Positions 1 to 7,352 of a DNA stretch of 42,367 bases are shown here, one piece after another. The stretch's first letter is position 1; every line of letters begins with the position of its first letter. Source of the stretch: Bacteroidales bacterium (GTDB taxonomy: Bacteria; Bacteroidota; Bacteroidia; Bacteroidales; P3); the NCBI GenBank assembly GCA_017613375.1, contig JAGADZ010000054.1:1-42367 (forward strand), read 5' to 3'. Both the position numbers and the translations under genes were made by a program. The notes below the pieces were generated by a model. It had not been told where the DNA came from. It searched no databases and was given only the letters and a program-made list of their open reading frames with translations.

Positions 1-1
1 T

Positions 2-1414
2 GGGTTGGAGTTGGACGAGATTATCGAGATAGCCATTGGCAAGGGTTTCGACCAAAACGAGATTACCTTCCGTGCTACCGACTTCAAGCCTGATTTCCTG
101 CCCATGTTGAGGTACGATGCCGATGTGCTGAAGAAACTGTGCAAACGGTGGGATGCGGTCAAATCCGACCCCAAGTTGGATCTCTTCGTCGATATGCTGC
201 AGGACGAGCTTTTTGACAAGAAAAAGAATTTGGAAGGCAAGTTGGTGGTGTTCAGCGAAAGTGTGGATACAGTCAACTATCTGGAGAAAAAACTGAAAGA
301 GCGTTTGCATCGTGATGATATCCTCGCAGTGTGCGCCAAAAACCGTAACCGCCTGCGTGAAACGATACGTGCCAATTTCGATGCCAAATACAAAGAAGAG
401 TGGCGCAACGACTATAACATCATCATCACCTCCGACGTACTGGCCGAAGGTGTCAACCTGCATCGTGCCAATATTATCGTCAATTACGACAGCCCTTGGA
501 ATGCCACCCGCCTGATGCAACGCATAGGTCGTGTGAACCGTATTGGCTCCACCGCCGATGCCATCTACAACTATATGTTCTACCCGTCAGATCCAGGTGA
601 TGCCATCATCAGCCTCAAGAAGAATTCTCTTATCAAGCTGCAGAGTTTCCACTCCGCCCTCGGTGAGGATACCAAGATTTACTCGCACGAAGAGATGGTG
701 CACGAGTTCAAGCTCTTCAATGCCGATGTGCGCGACGAAACCGACCGCAGTTTGGAACTGTTGCGCGAAGTGCGTCACCTTCACGACACCGACCCCACCC
801 GCTACCGCCACATCAAGCAACTTCCTCCCAAGAGCCGCTGCGCCCGCCAAAGTACACAGACATCCCCGTCGGCACAGACGATTTCCTACCTAGCTTCACC
901 CCTAAAGAAAGCATTCTATCTTGTTGGTGCCGACATCAGGGAACTCTCCTTCCTCGAGGCAGCCGACATCTTCTATGCGAAACCTGATGAGAAGGCGGTT
1001 CCCTTTGGTGAGAGCGAGCAACTGCACTATGAGCAGGTACAGACAGCGTTGAAGCAATACACCCTCGACCAACAGAGAGAGCATCAGGAGGATAAACCCA
1101 AGATTGGCAGCAAAGACAACGACGCGAAAAAGGCCGCCGCTTTCCTGCGCGAGGTACGTCCGATGCTGGATGACGAAGGCCGTCGTACCGCCGACCGATT
1201 GAAACAACTTGTGGAGCGCGGCACCTACAACCAGTTGGCTGATGCGCTCATCCGCATCTCGAAAAAGCAGAAGAAAGAACCCGCTCCCCTCATCAAGATT
1301 GTGGAGCAACTCGAAGAGTTGGACAATCGCTACAGTCAGCCACATATTCCAACCACCACCAAGCAGGTGGCACTCACCAGCGCAGATATTATCCTTTCCG
1401 AAACATTCAAATAG
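2..1414 (+). CDS. SNF2-type helicase, C-terminal part (5' end outside window)
   Basis: This is the C-terminal half of a superfamily 2 (SNF2-like) DNA helicase. The frame is open to the left edge, so the start lies outside the window and the TTG near base 5 is not a real start. The RecA-like domain 2 is clear: VVFSESVDTVNYLEKKL (motif IV region), then ITSDVLAEGVNLHRA and LMQRIGRVNRIGS (motifs V and VI with the arginine finger region). The last 250 residues are helical and charged with no motif I recognise. The stop lies 8 bases before the methyltransferase gene, so the two are almost certainly co-transcribed. Helicases of this kind paired with adenine methyltransferases occur in restriction and anti-phage systems (type ISP, DISARM drmD/drmMI). 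Which system this is cannot be decided without the missing N-terminus, which would carry the Walker A motif and perhaps a nuclease domain. Confidence 0.85.
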   Translation, partial: GLELDEIIEIAIGKGFDQNEITFRATDFKPDFLPMLRYDADVLKKLCKRWDAVKSDPKLDLFVDMLQDELFDKKKNLEGKLVVFSESVDTVNYLEKKLKERLHRDDILAVCAKNRNRLRETIRANFDAKYKEEWRNDYNIIITSDVLAEGVNLHRANIIVNYDSPWNATRLMQRIGRVNRIGSTADAIYNYMFYPSDPGDAIISLKKNSLIKLQSFHSALGEDTKIYSHEEMVHEFKLFNADVRDETDRSLELLREVRHLHDTDPTRYRHIKQLPPKSRCARQSTQTSPSAQTISYLASPLKKAFYLVGADIRELSFLEAADIFYAKPDEKAVPFGESEQLHYEQVQTALKQYTLDQQREHQEDKPKIGSKDNDAKKAAAFLREVRPMLDDEGRRTADRLKQLVERGTYNQLADALIRISKKQKKEPAPLIKIVEQLEELDNRYSQPHIPTTTKQVALTSADIILSETFK

Positions 1415-1422
1415 TCAAAAAG

Positions 1423-4400
1423 ATGAAATTCCAAAACATCGCCAAAATATTCCAAGCGCCATTTGACTACAATACCTATAGCACCGAGATTGTGCATAAT
1501 GTATTTGGTTGCAATGATGCAAACAAGATTCCGGAGTTGCTCGACATCAATGCCCAAGGCGACAAAAGTCATTTCATCGGCCAGATGGAGGATACCGATG
1601 GTCGTCTGCTCGGATTCTTCTACACCCGTGTGGCCGATGGTGGCGATGTGCGTCGCAAGCGCGTGGGGCTTCGCAAGTTGATTAGCCCTTACCTGAAATA
1701 CGATGTCGATGGTGCTATCGCCATTTTCGATGATGGGCACCATTGGCGCCTCTCCTATATCTGCGACCTCAAGGAGGGTAGCACCTCGGCCAAACGATTC
1801 TCCTATATTATGGGTGACGAGAAGGGCCAATACAAGACTCCTCTCGAGCGACTGGAGCGGGTGGCCGAAATGAAAGGCCGATTCAAACTTTCCGACCTCC
1901 GCGAGGCCTTCTCGGTCGATGCCCTCAGCAAGGAGTTCTTCAACGAGTATCATGATCATTACGACATTATTGTCGACGAGTTGAAACGGCAAGGGTTTGA
2001 GGGTGCTACCATCCACGACTATGTAAAGAAGATGATGGGTCGTATCGTCTTCCTGCACTTCTTGCAAAAGAAAGGCTGGCTGAACAACAATCCCGCATTC
2101 CTGCGCGACCTGTTCTTCTTCAGCCCTCATCAGGGCGACTTCCTTGAGCAGGTGTTGGAGCCCCTCTTCTTTGGCATTTTCAACACCGAGAAAGGCAACC
2201 GTCAGCAGCTGTTCAAAGACAAGAAGTGGGACATCTCATTGTTGGAAGATTGGAAAGAACTGCCCTATCTGAATGGAGGACTCTTTGAGCGCGATTCCAT
2301 CGACGAACTGAATATCACCCTGCCGGCATCCCTCTTTGAGGATTTGTTCACCTTTATGGCCTCCTACAACTTCACCGTTGACGAGAACGACCCCGACGAT
2401 GCCGAGATTGGTGTTGACCCCGAGATGCTGGGCAAAATCTTCGAGTCGTTGCTGGAGGACAACAAGGCCAAAGGTGCCTTCTATACTCCGAAGGAGATTG
2501 TGCGCTATATGTGCAAAGAGAGCCTGATTGCCTACCTGTCGTCCAAATTGCCTGATGCGAATGATGGCATTATTCGGACATTTGTAGAAACGCATGAGAT
2601 GCATCCCGAGTTGGAGCCTTATCGCGATACCCTTAAAAACGCTCTTCGTGAAGTAAAAATCTGCGACCCCGCTATCGGCAGCGGTGCCTTCCCGATGGGG
2701 TTGTTGAACGAATTGTGGCGTTGCCGTGAAGCAATCTCAAACTCCTCCCCTAAGTTAGGGGAGGGGGACCGTTCCGAAGGAATGGTGGAGGAGTGTGTAT
2801 CCCGCGTCGATTTGAAGAAAGAGATCATCGAGAACAACATCTACGGTGTGGATATCGAAAAAGGTGCCATCGATATTGCCCGTCTGCGTTTCTGGCTCTC
2901 CATCGTTGTCGATGCCGAATTACCCGAACCCTTGCCCAATTTCGACTACAAGTTCATGCAAGGCAACAGCCTAATCGAAAGCTTCGAAGGTTTCGACCTA
3001 AGTCGCATATCCAGCAAGTTACGTGGTGGACAATCCAAGTCGATGCAGTTGATACTGGGCATCGACAGCCACACCAGCCGCCAGAACCTCCAACGCCTAC
3101 TACGCGAGTACTTCTCCGTCACCGACCATAAGCAGAAGGACAGTATGCGTCAAGCCATTAACGAAGAGGTGAAGACCCTTATCCGCGAAAGCATAGGCGG
3201 CACCCCTGATTCTCTAAAAAGATTGGCCAATATGGATCCCTCCGCCAACCAAGACTTCTTCCTCTGGCACACCTGGTTCAAAGACATCTTCGACAACGGA
3301 GGATTTGATATTGTTATTGGGAATCCACCGTACTTCCAAATGAAAAAGGGTTGTGTTGACAAAAACAAATTCCCTTATTCTGAAGGAAAAGACAAGGGTA
3401 AGCAGAATATATACAAGCTCTTTGTGGAGCATTCATATAACATACTAAACAATGGCGGTATTTGTGCATTGATAACACAGAGTTCATTAATGTGTGACTC
3501 GTCATCACAATACACAAGAGAGTTGTTGATAAAGAACTCCAACCTTTTTCAGGTGATTGAATTCCCGAAGGTAGCTCCTCATCCAGAAGGACAGCTATTC
3601 AAAGGGGCTTTAGTGGCGACCTGTATTGTTTTGTTCTCAAAAAAAACGCCCAACAGCAGTCATACATTCTGTTTGTCAGCGAATAATGACTTGACGACTA
3701 TTAATAACTTTGATTTTGCTGTCATTCCACAGCAAACGCCTCTGCATTTCTATCCACAGGGCTATTACTTCCCTCTTATTCGACATGATGATTTCTCTAT
3801 CATCGAAAAGATGAACGATGGCACAACTTTTCTTGGAGACATGATACAGTCATCGTCCCAGGGCGACTTCAATCTCACCAATGAGAGTTTCTGCTTTTCA
3901 ACGAGACACTCGGATGTAAAGATGTATCGAGGCTGCCATATACACAGGTATTACATTGATGACGAAGTAGAAGAATACATACAGAACAATCATAAAGCAA
4001 CTTACATATCCCGAAACGAGCATAACGTTTTTATAGTTTGTCAAAATATATCTGGCATGACTGACAAACAGAGATTTAATGTTGCGATCAGTAAAAATAA
4101 CAGATGTTTGTTCGGTCACACGGTAAACAAGGTTGAACTGAAATCTAAATACGACCCCAAGTATATAATGGCAATACTCAACTCAAAGATTATTGATTGG
4201 TATTTCCGAAAAACAAGCACTAACAACCATGTGAACATCTACGAATTGGAACAACTGCCTATCCCCAAAGCCAATCCTGAACAAGAAGATGCAATAACGT
4301 CGTTGATTGACATGATAGTTGCTAATCCCAGCTCGGATATTTCATCGCTGGAGAAAGAAATAGACACCATTGTCTACCAACTCTACAACCTCACCCCCGA

Positions 4401-4434
4401 AGAAATCGCTATTATTGAACAATCAGGACAATAA
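1423..4434 (+). CDS. Eco57I-like N6-adenine DNA methyltransferase with specificity domain
   Basis: A 1003-residue DNA N6-adenine methyltransferase, probably the modification and recognition subunit of a restriction or defence system. The AdoMet-binding motif I is DPAIGSGAF at about residues 415-423 and the catalytic motif IV is NPPY at 634-637. Before them sits the typical lead-in GAFYTPKEIVRYMC. The N-terminal 300 residues are helical, and the region after NPPY should be the target recognition domain, ending with the usual helical tail. No PD-(D/E)xK nuclease is obvious in the N-terminus, so cleavage may depend on the upstream helicase protein. It starts 8 bases after the helicase stop. Two oddities: a 54-base palindromic element sits in frame at residues about 440-458, and the DNA turns AT-rich from about 3300 to 4235, which fits exchange of the recognition domain. 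Confidence 0.9.
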   Translation: MKFQNIAKIFQAPFDYNTYSTEIVHNVFGCNDANKIPELLDINAQGDKSHFIGQMEDTDGRLLGFFYTRVADGGDVRRKRVGLRKLISPYLKYDVDGAIAIFDDGHHWRLSYICDLKEGSTSAKRFSYIMGDEKGQYKTPLERLERVAEMKGRFKLSDLREAFSVDALSKEFFNEYHDHYDIIVDELKRQGFEGATIHDYVKKMMGRIVFLHFLQKKGWLNNNPAFLRDLFFFSPHQGDFLEQVLEPLFFGIFNTEKGNRQQLFKDKKWDISLLEDWKELPYLNGGLFERDSIDELNITLPASLFEDLFTFMASYNFTVDENDPDDAEIGVDPEMLGKIFESLLEDNKAKGAFYTPKEIVRYMCKESLIAYLSSKLPDANDGIIRTFVETHEMHPELEPYRDTLKNALREVKICDPAIGSGAFPMGLLNELWRCREAISNSSPKLGEGDRSEGMVEECVSRVDLKKEIIENNIYGVDIEKGAIDIARLRFWLSIVVDAELPEPLPNFDYKFMQGNSLIESFEGFDLSRISSKLRGGQSKSMQLILGIDSHTSRQNLQRLLREYFSVTDHKQKDSMRQAINEEVKTLIRESIGGTPDSLKRLANMDPSANQDFFLWHTWFKDIFDNGGFDIVIGNPPYFQMKKGCVDKNKFPYSEGKDKGKQNIYKLFVEHSYNILNNGGICALITQSSLMCDSSSQYTRELLIKNSNLFQVIEFPKVAPHPEGQLFKGALVATCIVLFSKKTPNSSHTFCLSANNDLTTINNFDFAVIPQQTPLHFYPQGYYFPLIRHDDFSIIEKMNDGTTFLGDMIQSSSQGDFNLTNESFCFSTRHSDVKMYRGCHIHRYYIDDEVEEYIQNNHKATYISRNEHNVFIVCQNISGMTDKQRFNVAISKNNRCLFGHTVNKVELKSKYDPKYIMAILNSKIIDWYFRKTSTNNHVNIYELEQLPIPKANPEQEDAITSLIDMIVANPSSDISSLEKEIDTIVYQLYNLTPEEIAIIEQSGQ
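2741..2794. repeat. Palindromic mini-repeat inserted in frame in the methyltransferase
   Basis: The element is 54 bases, exactly 18 codons. Its ends are an inverted pair, ACTCCTCC at 2741-2748 and GGAGGAGT at 2787-2794. Inside is a perfect 9-base hairpin, CCTCCCCTA (2744-2752) with TAGGGGAGG (2756-2764), and a second small stem TTCC/GGAA around 2772-2780. It encodes a Pro/Gly/Glu-rich stretch between motif I and the next conserved block (YGVDIEKGAIDIARLRF), where a loop could accept extra residues. Short C/T-rich palindromes of this style are scattered through many Bacteroidota genomes. That this one is mobile or repetitive in this genome is inference, since only one copy is seen in the window. 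Confidence 0.65.
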
Positions 4435-4507
4435 TATCTGTCATTATTTGTTTTGTAATCATATATCTATTGGATTCAATGTGTAACCTAAAATCATTTG
4501 CTCAGCG

Positions 4508-5533
4508 ATGACGAAAAGTATGAAGTTAAAGTTGCCGACAATAAATGATGGCTACTTGGCATTTGAGATTTGTGGCAAAGTTTATAAAATATCTGATTAT
4601 GACAATGCCATAAAGGAGAATCACGATAAATTGTCAGTCTATTACAAAGAGCTACAAGAGTTTCCTTATACAGTAAGGACGCTTACCAATGACAACATTG
4701 AAAAAATCAAGGATGTTCCATTATATATTTTCTATCGAGACCAAAGGATTAGTTTCTATGAGTTTCTAAAAGATAATTGGCTATTTGAAAATAAGTTGCC
4801 TCTGTCCACGGCCACTAATGGATTAGAAGTGTATTACGATTTGGAACTTGCATTTAGACACTTTAAAAACAACGACGATTATCACTCTGTTATTTACGAA
4901 ACATTCCGAATAATACAAGATTTGCATTATTTGATTTCAACTGCAAGATGGGCATTGATACAAGCCCACCGAATATTACACTTTAGGAGTGGTTTGGTAT
5001 GGAATAATGGATGGGAGCAATTGTGGACTAGGGCTACATGGTTGAATAATTCCATTGTTATGTATGATTCATGCTTCGATAAAATAACTCAGGCAATATG
5101 GATAGGAACAGAAAGTTTTATAAAACAAGGAAAATTTGGTCTGGATTCTTTGTGCTATATACAGAAATTGGAGAAAGTTTATAAGGAATGCTGGAGAAGG
5201 AACAACCTGAATAATATTCCTGAGCCGTTCAAAACTGTGATTGTGGACTTTCAAAAAAAGACCTGTGGAAATACAATTTCTCAATATGCTCAAAAAATCA
5301 AACATAGAGGAGGAATGAGATATGATGGATTATTCCCTTTCGGTAATATTGCAATTGCGGGCAACGGATATGACCCGTCCGCCACAAGAAACACAAAAGA
5401 TATTGATGAGGTTGTGTCAGAAATAAAAGAGTACCATATTGCAATAATAAAATTGGCAGAGTCTGTCACAGAAAAGCTCAAAGATATTTTCAAACAGCAT
5501 GGATACCTAATAGGGGAAGACATTGTCTTCTAA
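4508..5533 (+). CDS. Unrecognised 341-residue protein, possibly HEPN-like
   Basis: I do not recognise this gene with certainty. It encodes 341 residues with no signal peptide or membrane segment. The first 110 residues look mixed alpha/beta; the rest is mainly helical and rich in Trp and Tyr (around 148-200). Residues 263-268, KIKHRG, followed by a charged C-terminal helix, resemble the end of the active-site helix in HEPN proteins of the Cthe_2314 type, where RN-xxx-H is usual. Here the RN is replaced by AQ, so a catalytic HEPN RNase is doubtful. It lies 73 bases after the methyltransferase on the same strand and is clearly AT-richer than the helicase, like the recognition domain, which suggests the two arrived together. 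It could be a third component of the system. The start could also be the ATG at 4520; neither has a clear ribosome binding site. Confidence 0.55.
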   Translation: MTKSMKLKLPTINDGYLAFEICGKVYKISDYDNAIKENHDKLSVYYKELQEFPYTVRTLTNDNIEKIKDVPLYIFYRDQRISFYEFLKDNWLFENKLPLSTATNGLEVYYDLELAFRHFKNNDDYHSVIYETFRIIQDLHYLISTARWALIQAHRILHFRSGLVWNNGWEQLWTRATWLNNSIVMYDSCFDKITQAIWIGTESFIKQGKFGLDSLCYIQKLEKVYKECWRRNNLNNIPEPFKTVIVDFQKKTCGNTISQYAQKIKHRGGMRYDGLFPFGNIAIAGNGYDPSATRNTKDIDEVVSEIKEYHIAIIKLAESVTEKLKDIFKQHGYLIGEDIVF

Positions 5534-5730
5534 AGAGGTGATTCTTTTGAGTTCATAAAGTAGGATTGTTTTACCAGTAAAAGAGAAATGAACATATTGC
5601 AATATTGAGAAGAAAAGTAGTCGTAAAAGCCATAATTACCCTCTAATATTCACAAGTATTAAATACAACATTGTAGCACAGTATGTTATGATGGTTAATA
5701 TATTCATTAGTATTAATGGTTATTATTTTG

Positions 5731-5738
5731 TACTTTTG
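5731..5738 (+). promoter_or_regulatory. Bacteroidota -7 box (TACTTTTG)
   Basis: TACTTTTG matches TAnnTTTG and ends 14 bases before the ATG at 5753. No clear -33 TTTG is seen at the expected distance. The rest of the 219-base gap 5534-5752 is AT-rich and shows nothing else I can name. Confidence 0.55.
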
Positions 5739-5752
5739 CAAAAAAATGAATT

Positions 5753-6142
5753 ATGAACGAATACGACAAAGAACTACTGAAAAACGCCCCAAGTGTGATT
5801 AAGGGTATTGCTGTTCAGGCAGAGCATCTGAACGGCAACCATAGTATGTCTCTTTCACTGAACGATTATTATGGAATGACGTGTTTTGGTTTGGCTCTCG
5901 CAGGGCAAATCTATGAGGCAGACAAAACAAATACTGGCAAAGTGATAGCGGAAGGTGTAATTGGAGGTACATTGTTTCTGGGTTTTCTATCTTTATTGGT
6001 GGCTAATTTGGCAAACAGATCATCCAAAGAGGAAGACACATCATATCAACACCGTCCCCTTTCACTACCCGTACTCGATAACAGCGAGTTAGAAGCCAAA
6101 ATCTCAGCGCTTGAACGCTTGTACACCTGTAAATACGTATAA
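5753..6142 (+). CDS. Small membrane protein of unknown function
   Basis: An unrecognised 129-residue protein. Residues 1-50 are soluble-looking, about 64-88 form one hydrophobic segment (VIAEGVIGGTLFLGFLSLL and following residues), and the C-terminal part begins a coiled-coil-like helix (SELEAKISALERL) before an abrupt stop. The start is supported by a promoter -7 box just upstream. Reading in the +1 frame after about base 6115 continues in a helical, protein-like sequence (KVQALVDMLSHNEQEY), so the gene may be frameshifted and originally longer. Its position between the methyltransferase locus and the AbiE pair makes it an accessory gene. Some anti-phage systems use small membrane proteins as effectors, but nothing in the sequence proves that here. 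Confidence 0.5.
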   Translation: MNEYDKELLKNAPSVIKGIAVQAEHLNGNHSMSLSLNDYYGMTCFGLALAGQIYEADKTNTGKVIAEGVIGGTLFLGFLSLLVANLANRSSKEEDTSYQHRPLSLPVLDNSELEAKISALERLYTCKYV

Positions 6143-6320
6143 GGTGCAAGCCCTCGTGGATATGCTAAGCCACAACGAGCAAGAATATTGTCGGACCATC
6201 ACCGAGAGATTGTTGAACCATAGGACGTTATTTTGTTATTGTAAATCTGGGAACAAGGGACGGTACTGCAACACGATTGCTCTAAGGTATAAAACAGTTA
6301 TCGGTTACGTCAGCCCCTAA
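6111..6320 (+). pseudogene. Possible frameshifted continuation of the small membrane protein
   Basis: This frame overlaps the end of the 129-residue gene by 32 bases and encodes 69 residues. Its first half (VNTYKVQALVDMLSHNEQEY, then CRTITERLLNH) looks like a continuation of the helix that breaks off in the preceding frame; the last 30 residues look less protein-like. One base gained or lost near 6115 would join the two. It could equally be chance coding, so confidence is low. Confidence 0.25.
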
Positions 6321-6336
6321 TGGGTTTTCATACTAC

Positions 6337-6407
6337 TCAAGAAATGGCGTTTTTCTTCTTCTTAATCGGTATCAGCGGCATATTATGTTTCAAGAAATGG
6401 CGTTTTT
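6337..6407. repeat. 18-base direct repeat, two copies 53 bases apart
   Basis: TCAAGAAATGGCGTTTTT occurs exactly at 6337-6354 and again at 6390-6407, separated by 35 bases. The unit is too short and too few to be a CRISPR array. It could mark an old insertion or a recombination site at the edge of the AbiE cassette, but no inverted repeats or transposase accompany it. Confidence 0.75.
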
Positions 6408-6467
6408 AATCCCACACCATTGCTACGCCCTTCCTTCTCCCTTCATACGCCTTTCTTATTGCCTAGG

Positions 6468-6494
6468 CATACTCAAAGGGTATGGTTGAGTATG
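6468..6494. repeat. Inverted repeat upstream of the AbiE promoter
   Basis: CATACTCAA (6468-6476) and TTGAGTATG (6486-6494) are perfect inverted copies with a 9-base spacer and no T-run after them, so an operator is likelier than a terminator. AbiEi antitoxins are known to bind inverted repeats near their own promoter, but this pair lies about 90 bases upstream of the -33 box, so the link is tentative. Confidence 0.4.
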
Positions 6495-6581
6495 GGCAGA
6501 ACGAGAGAACACTATGCGAAGGGGATGCCTGCACTATGCAAAATGTAATTGGAAGGCAGAAATCAAATTTTTGTCAATATT

Positions 6582-6614
6582 TTTGTTCTATTGTCGAAAA
6601 TTTGTGTATCTTTG
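6582..6614 (+). promoter_or_regulatory. Promoter of the AbiE pair (TTTG / TATCTTTG)
   Basis: TTTG at 6582-6585 and TATCTTTG at 6607-6614 are separated by 21 bases, a good match to the Bacteroidota -33/-7 promoter. The ATG at 6636 follows 21 bases after the -7 box and is therefore the likely start of the antitoxin. Confidence 0.75.
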
Positions 6615-6635
6615 CAACTCGAAACAGAGACAATA

Positions 6636-7349
6636 ATGACAGATAAACTACACATAGAAGAGTTGCGCAACACACTGAAAGAGAATGTAGAAATATCCAT
6701 TCAGGAGATTGCGGAATTCTATAGGAAATTTACGCCGGAGACACCCATTTCCACTATCCGATGGCGAATTCACACATTGGTGGAGAGGGGCATTCTGCGT
6801 AATGTCGGCAGGGGGCGCTATCTGCTGGGTAAGAAAAACACTTTTGTCCCCAATGTCTATCACCGGACGGAGGTGGTTGCCGATATGATGCGGAAGGAGT
6901 TCCCGCTGGTCGCCTACTGCCAATGGGATATGGCTTTGGTGAATGCCTTCGCGCAACATCTGATGAACTACCAGGTCTTTTTTGTGGATGTGGAGCGCGA
7001 CGCGGCAGAGGCCGTCTATTATAGGATTCGGGAACGATTCCGCCGCACCTACCTGCTTCGCAACATCAACGAGGAACTGAAGGAATACAACGATTGCATC
7101 ATCGTGCGCAACCTCACCACTGGGACGCCGACCGTCGATGTGGAGGGGAAGAGGATGGCCTCGCTGGAGAAGATACTGGTGGATCTGGCCGTCGACAAGA
7201 TATTCCCGTTCCAAAACACGGAGATTTACCATATCTTCGAGAACTCACTCGAGGCCTACGACATCAACACCAGCAAGATGCTGCGCTACGCCGCCCGTCG
7301 CGGTCGCCGCAAAGAGATTGAAGAGATACTTAACGGAATAGAACTATAA
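6636..7349 (+). CDS. AbiEi-like antitoxin / winged-helix regulator
   Basis: A 237-residue antitoxin of the AbiEi kind, expected to neutralise the downstream nucleotidyltransferase toxin and to repress its own promoter. The first 65 residues form a winged-helix domain (ISIQEIAEFYRKF, then STIRWRIHTLVERGILRNVG with the wing RGRYLLG). The rest is the mixed alpha/beta domain seen in this family, ending with the C-terminal helix KMLRYAARRGRRKEIEEIL. The start at 6636 is chosen because a promoter lies just upstream; an extension to 6549 would be upstream of transcription. The stop is 3 bases before the toxin start, so the pair is translationally coupled. Composition is GC-richer than the AT-rich gene at 4508, suggesting a separate origin. 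The assignment rests mainly on the winged-helix fold and the partner gene. Confidence 0.8.
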   Translation: MTDKLHIEELRNTLKENVEISIQEIAEFYRKFTPETPISTIRWRIHTLVERGILRNVGRGRYLLGKKNTFVPNVYHRTEVVADMMRKEFPLVAYCQWDMALVNAFAQHLMNYQVFFVDVERDAAEAVYYRIRERFRRTYLLRNINEELKEYNDCIIVRNLTTGTPTVDVEGKRMASLEKILVDLAVDKIFPFQNTEIYHIFENSLEAYDINTSKMLRYAARRGRRKEIEEILNGIEL

Positions 7350-7352
7350 ACT

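Larger units (their letters stand above)
6321..6635. other. Non-coding stretch before the AbiE pair, with direct and inverted repeats
   Basis: About 315 bases with no convincing gene. It holds an 18-base direct repeat (6337-6354 and 6390-6407), a 9-base inverted repeat (6468-6476 with 6486-6494), two copies of CACTATGC (6510-6517 and 6532-6539), and the AbiE promoter at its right end. A TTG-started extension of the AbiEi frame from 6549 runs through the promoter and is unlikely to be translated. Confidence 0.6.

Noticed and set aside
1-5533. Complete DISARM or BREX system
   Set aside because: No drmA, drmB, drmC, pglZ or brxC-like genes are seen; only a helicase and a methyltransferase are shared with those systems.
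6337-6407. Direct repeat pair as a CRISPR array
   Set aside because: Only two 18-base copies, no further repeats at the same period, and no cas genes in the window.
6549-6635. Longer AbiEi start at 6549
   Set aside because: It would be a TTG codon upstream of the -33/-7 promoter; the ATG at 6636 fits the promoter and the domain start.
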